Assembly: GCA_964585925.1 (NCBI GenBank) | Contig: CAZPFS010000018.1 | Coordinates: 1-38,340, forward strand | Direction: 5' to 3' | Source of the DNA: JAAZLS01 sp964585925 | GTDB taxonomy: Bacteria > Bacillota > Dethiobacteria > DTU022 | Length of the DNA: 38,340 bases | In this document: positions 1 through 6,971 of the stretch, in pieces | Layout: every line of letters starts with the position of its first letter | Numbering within the stretch: the stretch's first letter is position 1 | The notes under the pieces: generated by a model | Told to the model about the DNA's origin: nothing | Seen by the model: the letters and a program-made list of their open reading frames with translations, nothing else | Database searches by the model: none | Translations under genes and position numbers: made by a program

Positions 1-83
1 CCGGCGGTGCGGATATCACCATTGAGTGTTTTGCCAGGGGTCTTTACAATTACGGGACCATCGGGGTGATCAATTCTCTGTAG
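1..83 (+). CDS. 3' end of an unrecognised protein (partial)
   Basis: The frame beginning at base 3 is open from the window edge to a TAG at 81-83 and encodes 26 residues, ending in YGTIGVINSL. The peptide looks protein-like (GGADITIECFARG, then the end), but I do not recognise the family. The other two forward frames stop inside this stretch. The gene would run toward the convergent cyclase gene, and no strong terminator is visible in the 71 bases between them. The call is tentative because most of the gene lies outside the window. Confidence 0.45.
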   Translation, partial: GGADITIECFARGLYNYGTIGVINSL

Positions 84-154
84 GCCCATAACCCCAAAAA
101 AGGTTTAATTTTTTTATATATCATGGCCGGGCGCGACGAAGGATTGGGAATACC

Positions 155-877
155 TCAACGGGGTCTGCAGGCGGGAATATCGCCGAAGCAATTGCAATTT
201 AGCATGGTGTCGCCGGTGGTTATTTCCAACGCCACCGCCCTCACCGGGGAGCCGTCGGTTCCCTCCAGGGGAAGAGGAAGGCAGAGTACAAGAGGGTGAG
301 GGAAGGTTACCTGATCCAGGTGGGACAGGTTTTCTATGATCACTCCTTCTGCGGCGGCAATCATCTTATGTACCGGAAAATCTGTGCTCGTGGGAGAATC
401 GAGCCCCATGGCGTCGGTGCCGAAAGTGCGGATTTTCCGATCCAGTAAATAGCGGCAGGCTGCCGTGGACAGGCAGGGGTGCTGGTAATAATGCCTGCTG
501 CCGATTTTTTTATCCCAGCCGGTATGAAATAAAACCGCCGTACCGGGTGAAAGCGAATTTTTGTTGCCGGCCAAGTCTTCTATGGTGATCTCTTCCCCGG
601 GCAGTTTCCCCGTGACCGGAATTATAACCCCCCTGGCGGCAAACAGGCTTGGATCAAGCCGGTCCAGAGTCAGCCCCCCGGCCAGCATGTGGAAGGGGGC
701 GTCTATATGGGTGCCGCTGTGAGTGGCCATTTCCAATTGATGCAGGTTGTAACCTTCTTTTTTCAGTGTGGCCGCCCTGGTTATTCGGGGCAGGGGATCT
801 CCCGGATAAACCGGTGTGTTGGCGGTCAGGGGCAGAGACAGGTCGATGATATTTTTGATTTCCCACACCGCGGCCAT
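155..877 (-). CDS. Cyclase family protein (kynurenine formamidase-like metal hydrolase)
   Basis: This is a 240-residue cytoplasmic protein, the normal length for the cyclase/kynurenine formamidase family (PF04199). The metal-binding signature HSGTHIDAPFH is at residues 53-63, and the early LSLPLTANTPVYPGDP stretch is also typical. Members hydrolyse amide, lactone or formamide bonds using a divalent metal held by the His and Asp of that motif. The substrate cannot be told from sequence, and no tryptophan-catabolism genes are nearby. The ATG at 877 has GGAAGG only about three bases upstream. A GTG three codons further in has better spacing, so the true start could be there. It is transcribed alone and ends facing the partial gene at the window edge. 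Confidence 0.82.
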   Translation of the reverse strand: MAAVWEIKNIIDLSLPLTANTPVYPGDPLPRITRAATLKKEGYNLHQLEMATHSGTHIDAPFHMLAGGLTLDRLDPSLFAARGVIIPVTGKLPGEEITIEDLAGNKNSLSPGTAVLFHTGWDKKIGSRHYYQHPCLSTAACRYLLDRKIRTFGTDAMGLDSPTSTDFPVHKMIAAAEGVIIENLSHLDQVTFPHPLVLCLPLPLEGTDGSPVRAVALEITTGDTMLNCNCFGDIPACRPR

Positions 878-960
878 TCACCTTCCATATTTAAATTTCC
901 GGGTTCAGGTATCAGAAGCATATCATCTGGTTGAAATTCTGTTAAGCAAATAATAATAAC

Positions 961-1011
961 CAAACCAAAATCAAGTGTTCGGGCAACCAAAATGTTTCCC
1001 AAACACTTGAT
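961..1011 (-). terminator. Rho-independent terminator after the coat-like genes
   Basis: The arms 970-979 and 1002-1011 (ATCAAGTGTT / AACACTTGAT) pair perfectly. After one mismatch the stem continues with GGG 981-983 against CCC 998-1000, enclosing a 14-base loop. Read on the minus strand, the stem is followed by TTTTGGTTTG. It lies 28 bases beyond the stop of the 1039-1284 gene. Confidence 0.8.
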
Positions 1012-1038
1012 CCGGTAAAAAGGTTGATATTTTTTAAG

Positions 1039-1284
1039 CTACTGCATGAATATGGATTTAACCTGTTGGATCTCCTGCGGGACAGCCGGTTCGGCATGCT
1101 TGTGGTAACCCTTCTGCTCTGCAATCTGGTGGAGTTGAAATTGAAACTGTTCATCAGCGTTGCGGATCTGCTGCAGGGTTTGCCTTAAATTCTGGTCCGA
1201 ACTCTGGGCAATGGCACTGGCGTAATGGGTCAGGGTGCTGTTCACCATGGAGAGGACATCGTTGACCATATCTTTTTCTTGCAT
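1039..1284 (-). CDS. Small spore-coat-like (CotF-related) protein
   Basis: An 81-residue, glutamine-rich, predicted all-helical protein (motifs NSTLTHYASAIAQSS and RNADEQFQFQLHQIAEQKGY). Size, composition and the Q/H/Y-rich C-terminus resemble the small CotF-type coat proteins of Clostridia (PF07875-like), which are made in the mother cell and deposited on the spore. It starts at an ATG with an AAAGGAG site six bases upstream. It follows a related 60-residue gene by 11 bases and ends at a strong terminator, so the two form a short operon. No sigma-K or sigma-E promoter was identified. The family assignment rests on resemblance only. Confidence 0.65.
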   Translation of the reverse strand: MQEKDMVNDVLSMVNSTLTHYASAIAQSSDQNLRQTLQQIRNADEQFQFQLHQIAEQKGYHKHAEPAVPQEIQQVKSIFMQ

Positions 1285-1295
1285 GTTTTTCTCCT

Positions 1296-1478
1296 TTACT
1301 GCAGAAATGACATTAATTTTTGTATGGTACCGTTGGCAGAAGTGGCCGATTGGCTGAACATCTGTTTAATTTGGGGATCGGTGCACTGCTGGGAATATTG
1401 TTCCAGTTTATGAACGGCAGTCTCATGGGTTCCGATAAGATGGCGCAGATTCTGAAGTTCCTGTTTATTGATGGGCAC
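1296..1478 (-). CDS. Small spore-coat-like (CotF-related) protein
   Basis: A 60-residue helical protein beginning MPINKQELQNLRHLIGTHET, with the pattern EQYSQQCTDPQIKQMF further on. This pattern is typical of short coat-protein relatives that resemble half of a CotF domain. The reading frame is open upstream to 1517, but the GTG at 1476-1478 is chosen because an AAAGGAG site sits 11 bases before it and the extra N-terminal residues look like noise. It is the first gene of the pair with 1039-1284. The two proteins are not obvious duplicates, but they have the same size class and helical character and may assemble together in the coat. The function is inferred. Confidence 0.6.
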   Translation of the reverse strand: MPINKQELQNLRHLIGTHETAVHKLEQYSQQCTDPQIKQMFSQSATSANGTIQKLMSFLQ

Positions 1479-1742
1479 TGTAGTAAATACTCCTTTCAGA
1501 AGTTGATTCGGGCGCATTTAGTTTTTCCCGGAACAACCTTTCTATACAGGAAAAGGTTTGCAGATGATATTGCGGGAACCCGGTGAAATGGGACCCTAGC
1601 GGTGATCCATCATCCACCATTTTTCGGTTAAAAGCAGTTTGGCCATGTTCCACAATCTGCTTACGGGAAATGGGAAGAAATTTACCTGCTCTTTATTAAA
1701 GTTCCCGATTGTCGGAAGGGAACCCCTTCCGGTATCCAGGAT

Positions 1743-2738
1743 TCACCCCGACATGCCGCTAAAGGTGCGGTCAGGTTTTTTCCCGGCCATGATTTTCAGG
1801 GCATTGCCTGCGGCGGCAAAAGATTGCAGGTGGGCTATGGCCCCCATCTTGGGGAGAGTCTCTCCGGAGGGGGTGTAAATTTCCGTCGCATCTCCCAGCC
1901 CCAGAACCCTTTCCTGCCCGGTTGCCTGCAAATAACGGTTCACCTCAAGCCATCCTTCACGGTTGGGGAGTCCGCTTTCCCTGATCAGCGGCGGCGGGGC
2001 GGCCCCGGGAAAATAGATTAGCAGATCGAAGGGGTAGGCGCCCTGTTCCAGTTCAATCTGCGAAGGATCAGTCTTTACCTTTACGAATCGGCTGTTTGAA
2101 TGGGCGTAAATATTTTTTTTCAGCAGAAGTTCGGAAACCGCATCTGAAGTCCGGTGGCCAAATTGCAGCAAAGGTGAGGGCTCTGGGGTGTATATGGTAA
2201 TGTTGATGTCTTTGGCGCGCCCCCGACGGGCCAGCCAGTCCTCGATCAAAAAGGTGTATTCATACGGTGAGCCGGGACATTTTATCCGGGTAGAAGCAAC
2301 CAAAATGGCGATATTTCCTTCCCGCAACTCTTCCAGCTTTGAGAATATATTTTCTGCGCCCTCCAGGGAATGAGCATCAAGACCGGCCTCCCGCATACCC
2401 GGCGGGAAACTTTGATCCCTTTCTGCTCCGGCAGCAATGATAGCCAGATCGTAATCAATCCTTTGAGACCCGGTGCGGATGCTTCTTTCCCGACAATCGA
2501 TCTGTTCAGCCCGGTCGATCAGCACCTCAATTCCTTTGCCGTTTAGGCGTTCAATTTTGCGGGCCAGATTTTTTTTCTGCCGTTTTCCGGTGGCCACCAA
2601 GGGATAAACCGGCTGATTGTACAATTCCGCCCTCTGTTCGATCAGTATTATCCGGTGATTGGAGCTCAGTCTGCGGCGAATAGACCGGGCGACGGAAGCG
2701 CCGCCGGTTCCCCCGCCTATTATAGCTATGGTTCCCAA
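1743..2738 (-). CDS. FAD-dependent oxidoreductase, sulfide:quinone reductase-like
   Basis: A 331-residue flavoprotein of the pyridine-nucleotide-disulfide oxidoreductase superfamily. The N-terminal Rossmann motif is GGGTGGASVA (8-17), followed by a LIEQR acidic end of strand 2, an IIAAGAE segment (100-106) and the second FAD motif GLGDATE (280-286). The KCPGSPYE segment with Cys154 resembles the CPxAPYE region of sulfide:quinone oxidoreductases and related NDH-2-like enzymes. Only one other Cys (82) is present, so a full three-Cys sulfide reductase mechanism is not supported. The start is a TTG with GGGGGTGA seven bases upstream. It may oxidise sulfide, a persulfide or NADH at the membrane. 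The exact substrate is unknown. Confidence 0.75.
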   Translation of the reverse strand: MGTIAIIGGGTGGASVARSIRRRLSSNHRIILIEQRAELYNQPVYPLVATGKRQKKNLARKIERLNGKGIEVLIDRAEQIDCRERSIRTGSQRIDYDLAIIAAGAERDQSFPPGMREAGLDAHSLEGAENIFSKLEELREGNIAILVASTRIKCPGSPYEYTFLIEDWLARRGRAKDINITIYTPEPSPLLQFGHRTSDAVSELLLKKNIYAHSNSRFVKVKTDPSQIELEQGAYPFDLLIYFPGAAPPPLIRESGLPNREGWLEVNRYLQATGQERVLGLGDATEIYTPSGETLPKMGAIAHLQSFAAAGNALKIMAGKKPDRTFSGMSG

Positions 2739-2951
2739 GGATCGCTCACCCCCTGATAGCTTTTCCTACCGGGTGCAACTTATTACGGGCAGAGGCAAAC
2801 CGCCTGTTGTTATTTCAAGGCGTTATCGGGGACTGCCTGAAAAATTAAATATTTATAAAGCCGGCGGCAGCGGGAATGACTAAACCGCGCTTACAAGTAA
2901 AAAATACTGGTGTTGGCAGAGGCATTATGTCCAGAGCGGAGGTATGAAAAA

Positions 2952-3632
2952 TTGGTAGTAGTTATACTGCGGACCCTGATTCTTTTTGTGTTGGTGGTGG
3001 CGGTAATGCGTTTGATGGGAAAACGGCAGATCGGGCAACTGCAGCCTTACGAGGTGGCGGTATTGATCATGGTTTCAGCTCTGGCGGCTATACCCATGGA
3101 GGATATCGGCATCCCTCTCATAAACAGTATTATACCCATAGCTCTGCTGCTCTCGTTTCAGGTGCTGGTATCTTTTTCCGCCCAAAAAAGCGAACGAGTG
3201 AGAGCGGTGCTATGCGGACGGCCCAGTGTGGTGATCATGAACGGCAAATTGATGGAGCCGGAGTTGAAAAATTTGAGGGTAAATATAAATGATCTGCTGG
3301 AACAGCTGCGGATAGCCGGTTACCCCAACCTCTCGGAGGTGGAATTTGCGGTTATGGAAACCAACGGGGGATTGAGCGTGGTTTCCAAATCCCAATGCCG
3401 TCCGGTCAAACCGAAGGATCTGGGGGTTCCCACCCCTTATGAAGGGCTGCCGTACCCCCTGGTTATTGACGGGAATGTGAATTATGAAAACCTGTCCAAG
3501 GTAAAGCTGGATGAAATTTGGCTGAAAGGGGAGCTGGCCAAGTTTGGAATAACCTCATTTCAGCAGGTGCTGTTTGCCAGCCTGGATACGGAGGGAAATT
3601 TATATTATCAGAGAAAGGACAAATTTGCATGA
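2952..3632 (+). CDS. DUF421 family membrane protein (YetF/YkjA-like)
   Basis: A protein of about 226 residues with two to three N-terminal membrane segments, then the diagnostic block MRLMGKRQIGQLQPYEVAVL, and a soluble C-terminal part containing NGKLMEPELKNLRVNINDLL and the LFASLDTEGNLYYQ ending common to DUF421 proteins. The function of the family is not established. It is widespread in Bacillota and often linked to sporulation or envelope stress. The frame is open back to a GTG at 2910, but a GGAGG at about 2939-2943 points to the TTG at 2952. The stop overlaps the start of the following DUF4363 gene (ATGA), so the two are translationally coupled. Confidence 0.85.
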   Translation: MVVVILRTLILFVLVVAVMRLMGKRQIGQLQPYEVAVLIMVSALAAIPMEDIGIPLINSIIPIALLLSFQVLVSFSAQKSERVRAVLCGRPSVVIMNGKLMEPELKNLRVNINDLLEQLRIAGYPNLSEVEFAVMETNGGLSVVSKSQCRPVKPKDLGVPTPYEGLPYPLVIDGNVNYENLSKVKLDEIWLKGELAKFGITSFQQVLFASLDTEGNLYYQRKDKFA

Positions 3633-4009
3633 AAATGGTCTGGGTGGCGGTGGTAATAATTTTGGTGATAAGCGTTTCGGCAACCGGCCTGTACTGGTAC
3701 AGTGCCAGGCTCCATCAGCATCTTCAGGGCAACCTGGAGGAGCTGGAGCGGGCGGTGCAGGCCGAAAATTGGGAGGAGGCAGAGCGGTCATCGAAAAAGA
3801 TGCAAAAAACCTGGAATACGGCCGATGCCGCCTGGTCACCGGTAATGGATCGCCGGGATGTGGACCGGGTGGATGAGGCCATTACCCGGGTAAGGCATCT
3901 CTCTGACAGCCGGCAAAAAAATGAGCTTCTGTTGGAGGTTAATGTGGCCAAACGTCTGGTAACCCGGCTGATGGAAAAAGAATCTGTAAGTATCAAAAGT
4001 GTGTTCTAG
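3629..4009 (+). CDS. DUF4363 family membrane-anchored protein
   Basis: A 126-residue protein with one N-terminal transmembrane helix (MVWVAVVIILVISVSATGLY), followed by a helical, charged extracytoplasmic part with the WEEAERSSKKMQKTW pattern typical of DUF4363. The family has no known biochemical role and is commonly encoded directly behind a DUF421 gene, as here. The ATG overlaps the upstream stop by four bases. The stop (TAG 4007-4009) overlaps the convergent mgtE stop through a shared CTAG, so neither gene has room for its own terminator in this interval. Confidence 0.82.
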   Translation: MKMVWVAVVIILVISVSATGLYWYSARLHQHLQGNLEELERAVQAENWEEAERSSKKMQKTWNTADAAWSPVMDRRDVDRVDEAITRVRHLSDSRQKNELLLEVNVAKRLVTRLMEKESVSIKSVF

Positions 4010-5364
4010 GCCAGACCCAGGATCCAGCGGGCCAGGAAGAAATAGATCAAAAGGCCGCTGGTATCTACCACGGTGGTGATTAGGGGGGCGGAAACAACTG
4101 CCGGGTCAACCCCTATTCGTTTGGCGATTATGGGCAAAATGGCCCCGGTGAAGGAGCTGGTGGTCAGCACCGCCACCAGGGTGGCGGCCACGGTCAGGCC
4201 TATATAAAGGGAGCCATGAAGAAAATGTACAAAGACCAAGGAGGTGGCCGCCATGGTCAGCCCCAGCACCAATCCCAGGCGCATCTCCCGCCAGACCACC
4301 CTGAAAAAATCAGCCGCAGTGACTTCTCCCACCGCCATGGCCCGGATGACCAGGGTGGAGGCTTGGGAGCCCGCATTTCCACCGGTATCGATCAAAAGTG
4401 GTATGAAAAAAGTCAGGGCCACCACCTGGGACAATGTATTTTCATAGTGTTTTAAAATACTTCCGGTCAGGGTTTCCACCAAAAAGAGAAGCAGCAACCA
4501 GGTGATGCGCTTGCGATAAAGTGAAAAAAAACCGGCATGCAGGTAGGGGCTATCCAGGGGTTGGCTACCGCCAAGCATCTGGATGTCTTCGGTGGCCTCG
4601 TCCTCGATCACGTCCAAAACGTCATCGACAGTGATGATCCCCACCATTTGTTCCTTGGAATTGATTACCGGCAGGGCCACCAGATCATAGTGGGCCAGCA
4701 GGCGGGCGGCATGTTCCTGATCCTCTTCCGCCGGGACGGAAATCACATTGACGGTCATTGTTTCCTGCAGAGTGCTGCCCGGCGGGGACATGATCAGCTC
4801 CCTCAGCGAAAGAACCCCCACCAGCTTGCCCAGCGGCCCCAGCACATAGATATAGGCGATGATCTCCGCCCTGTTACCAATTTTTCGGATATGGCTCAGG
4901 GTCTGTTCTACAGTCCACCATTCCCGGGCGGCTATATAGTCCACATTGGCCAGGCTGCCGGCAGTGTCCTCGGGATAAAGCATGAGTTCCCGGATCTTTT
5001 CCCGGTATGGATCCTGAAGCGCGGCCATCAACTGTTCGGCCTGGCGAGGATGGATGGCGGTAAACAACTGGATTATGGCGTCGCTGGACAACTGATTCAA
5101 GATTTCTGCCTTTGCCGTGGCCGAGAGGTGATCCAGCAGTCCGTACTGCTGGTAGGGTTCGAGATGTTCCAGAATATCGGCGGCTATGTCGGCCGGCAAA
5201 CCACCCAATAATTGCCGCTGTTCTTCGATTTCGAGCTCTTTTATTAGGAGGAATAGATCGTAGGGCTGAAGGTCTTTCAGCAGTCCGGTGACCTGGTTAA
5301 AATCTCCTTCGGCCAGCAGGAGGCGAAGGTTATCTGTTAATGAAGATGGATAGGCAGCAGGCAT
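4006..5364 (-). CDS. mgtE: Magnesium transporter MgtE
   Basis: A 452-residue Mg2+ channel with the full MgtE layout. An N-terminal helical superhelix domain covers about residues 10-130. A CBS-domain pair covers about 130-255 (it includes TMTVNVISVPAEEDQE and GIITVDDVLDVIEDEA). Five membrane helices follow, with the pore segment TGGNAGSQASTLVIRA. In known MgtE proteins the cytosolic N and CBS domains bind Mg2+ and close the pore when internal Mg2+ is high. The ATG at 5362-5364 follows AAAGGAGG at nine bases. An in-frame ATG at 5397 lacks such a site. The gene has its own promoter at 5510-5538 and a leader of about 140 bases that can fold. The protein is complete. Confidence 0.96.
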   Translation of the reverse strand: MPAAYPSSLTDNLRLLLAEGDFNQVTGLLKDLQPYDLFLLIKELEIEEQRQLLGGLPADIAADILEHLEPYQQYGLLDHLSATAKAEILNQLSSDAIIQLFTAIHPRQAEQLMAALQDPYREKIRELMLYPEDTAGSLANVDYIAAREWWTVEQTLSHIRKIGNRAEIIAYIYVLGPLGKLVGVLSLRELIMSPPGSTLQETMTVNVISVPAEEDQEHAARLLAHYDLVALPVINSKEQMVGIITVDDVLDVIEDEATEDIQMLGGSQPLDSPYLHAGFFSLYRKRITWLLLLFLVETLTGSILKHYENTLSQVVALTFFIPLLIDTGGNAGSQASTLVIRAMAVGEVTAADFFRVVWREMRLGLVLGLTMAATSLVFVHFLHGSLYIGLTVAATLVAVLTTSSFTGAILPIIAKRIGVDPAVVSAPLITTVVDTSGLLIYFFLARWILGLA

Positions 5365-5503
5365 GAGAAAGAACCTCCTTTGTAAGGCTGCGGTCATAGG
5401 AACAGCCTGTTAAGAAAAAAGAATAACAGTTAAGTACATAGTATGCCCAAGGCCTGGGGATGTCGTCGCTGTTCACAGCCTCACCTCGCTTTCTCATGCT
5501 TCT
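5365..5503 (-). promoter_or_regulatory. Structured 5' leader of mgtE (candidate regulatory RNA)
   Basis: Between the predicted start of transcription (about 5503) and the mgtE ribosome site, the leader holds several complementary segments. GTGAGGCTG (5484-5476) can pair over nine positions with CAGCCTTAC (5390-5382), which directly abuts the AAAGGAGG site (5381-5374). CTGTTA/TAACAG (5429-5407) makes a six-pair hairpin, and GCTGTGAACAGC (5479-5468) is self-complementary. This suggests leader control of translation. The segment AGGTGAGGCT recalls the M-box (ykoK) Mg2+ riboswitch, but the leader is short and I cannot match the rest of that consensus. Confidence 0.4.
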
Positions 5504-5509
5504 GCAATC

Positions 5510-5538
5510 AGTATATTACGGTTTAATTATATTGGCAA
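5510..5538 (-). promoter_or_regulatory. SigA-type promoter for mgtE
   Basis: On the minus strand TTGCCA (5538-5533) and TATACT (5515-5510) are separated by 17 bases. This gives a leader of about 140 bases before mgtE. Confidence 0.6.
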
Positions 5539-5564
5539 TAAATATAAAAATTGAGGGCAAATGG

Positions 5565-5593
5565 ACAAAAAAATACCCTTCAGTCAAGGGTAT
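5565..5593 (-). terminator. Rho-independent terminator after tRNA-Arg
   Basis: On the minus strand ATACCCTT and AAGGGTAT (5593-5586 and 5580-5573) form a perfect eight-pair stem with a five-base loop. A run of T follows immediately. The stem starts three bases after the tRNA CCA end. Confidence 0.92.
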
Positions 5594-5596
5594 ATA

Positions 5597-5671
5597 TGGT
5601 GCGCCCGCAGGGATTCGAACCCCGACTTCAGGCTCCGGAGGCCTGCGTGATATCCCTTTCACCACGGGCGC
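5597..5671 (-). tRNA. tRNA-Arg (anticodon CCG)
   Basis: The cloverleaf can be read by eye. The acceptor arms are GCGCCCG (5671-5665) and CGGGCGC (5607-5601), with discriminator A and an encoded CCA (5599-5597). The D-arm is GTGA/TCAC, and the anticodon stem CAGGC/GCCTG encloses the loop CTCCGGA, giving anticodon CCG, which reads CGG. The T-arm has loop TTCGAAT. It has its own promoter at 5683-5711 and its own terminator. Confidence 0.97.
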
Positions 5672-5682
5672 CAGCCTTGATT

Positions 5683-5711
5683 ATCATAGCATTTTGAGGG
5701 CATCAAGTCAA
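5683..5711 (-). promoter_or_regulatory. SigA-type promoter for tRNA-Arg
   Basis: On the minus strand TTGACT (5711-5706) and TATGAT (5688-5683) are 17 bases apart, and the tRNA begins 12 bases after the -10 hexamer. Confidence 0.85.
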
Positions 5712-5825
5712 CAAACGGCAAACCGGATTCAGGCGGATCATGTTTGTTTGAAGGTAGGGCAACTGGGTTTGTGATTGTCAATTTTGGACATTCTAGGATC
5801 AACATTCAATATAACGGGGTGGAAT

Positions 5826-6971
5826 ATGGCCAAGCTGGGAACGCGGCAACAACTCGAAAGGAAAGGAGCCGGCAGCCTGTTTTATCTGATCCGTCCTGCA
5901 GAAGGGGGAATGCAGAGGCACCTGCGCTCCCTGATCGCCTGTTTCGGAAAGGCATTTCCCATCTGTCTGGCCTTTCCCGGCGGCAGCGGCTGGGAGGAGT
6001 TGCTGATCTCTACTGGAAACAGTTTGCTTCGTCTCCCCCTGAAGGGGGAGCTGTCCTTTTTCCGGGATCTGTATTCTCTGTGGCGGGTATACCGGGGTTT
6101 GCTTTTTTTTCAGCCCGCGCTGCTTCATGTTCATGGATTCAAATCAGCGCTGATCGGCCTGCCGGCAGCAGCCCTGGCAGGGGTGCCGGTGGTGGTTACC
6201 GCCCACAATTTCTTGGCTCATCACCGGCGGGAAACCTTTATCCAGGTAATCAAGGCGGCAAAAAGAGAGAAAATCCGCTATATAGCTATTTCCCGGGCTA
6301 TATTCAATGAACTTACCGGCTGGGGCATCCCTCCGGCAAAGATAACCGTAATTTACAACGGCATTGACCCGGTCCCCTTTGAGGCCGCGGCCCGGGATCG
6401 CCGGCCCCGGCTAAATCCGGTGGTGGGTACGGTGGCCAGGCTGGCCCCTCAAAAAGGACTGACAGTCTTTTTGAGAGCTGCCTCGAGATTGGCCCGCACT
6501 TATCCCGACTTGAGGTTTGTGATTGTCGGGGAGGGGCCGCAGCGCTTGGAGCTTGAAACATTAACCCGCCGGCTGGATCTTCAGCGCCGGGTATCCTTCC
6601 TGGGCTTTCGGGAAGATCTTCCCGGCCAACTGTCGGCAATTGATCTGTTTGTACAGCCTTCCCTGACCGAGGGTTTGTCCATTTCACTGCTGGAGGCGCT
6701 GGCTGCAAAATGTCCGGTGGTGGCCACCAGCGCCGGAGGAATCCCGGAAATCATAGAAGACGGGGTTACCGGATTGCTGGTGCCTCCCGGCAACGATCAG
6801 GCGCTGGAGGACGCAATTTCAACCTTGCTGGCCTATCCGGAAAGGGCTCTGGCCCTGGCCGGTGCTGGCCGGGATAAGGTATGTAGAGATTTTTCCCTGC
6901 AGGCCATGCTCTCCGCAACGGCGGAACTATATCGTGAAATGGGGGCCGGGGCCTTTGCAACGGAAATGTAA
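5826..6971 (+). CDS. Glycosyltransferase family 4 (GT-B fold)
   Basis: A 381-residue cytoplasmic or membrane-associated sugar transferase. The N-terminal half has the GGMQRHLRSL acceptor-side loop and LHVHGFKSALIGLPA. The C-terminal half has VGTVARLAPQKGL, FVIVGEGPQ and the donor-site motif EGLSISLLEALA (the EX7E motif), followed by GGIPEIIEDGVTGLLVPPGN. These are classic GT4 signatures for transfer from a nucleotide-sugar with retention of configuration. The ATG at 5826 follows GGGGTGG. An in-frame TTG at 5775 is possible but has no ribosome site. The next gene begins at or inside its 3' end, so the two are cotranscribed, and a role in an envelope glycan is likely. Acceptor and donor are unknown. 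Confidence 0.9.
   Translation: MAKLGTRQQLERKGAGSLFYLIRPAEGGMQRHLRSLIACFGKAFPICLAFPGGSGWEELLISTGNSLLRLPLKGELSFFRDLYSLWRVYRGLLFFQPALLHVHGFKSALIGLPAAALAGVPVVVTAHNFLAHHRRETFIQVIKAAKREKIRYIAISRAIFNELTGWGIPPAKITVIYNGIDPVPFEAAARDRRPRLNPVVGTVARLAPQKGLTVFLRAASRLARTYPDLRFVIVGEGPQRLELETLTRRLDLQRRVSFLGFREDLPGQLSAIDLFVQPSLTEGLSISLLEALAAKCPVVATSAGGIPEIIEDGVTGLLVPPGNDQALEDAISTLLAYPERALALAGAGRDKVCRDFSLQAMLSATAELYREMGAGAFATEM

Noticed and set aside
1465..1653. Minus-strand frame upstream of the coat-like genes
   Set aside because: It lies partly over the coat-like gene in another frame, with no ribosome site and no recognisable protein pattern.
5365..5503. A firm M-box riboswitch call for the mgtE leader
   Set aside because: Only a short AGGTGAGGCT resemblance is seen. 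The rest of the consensus and the usual length are not matched, so it is listed only as a candidate regulatory leader.
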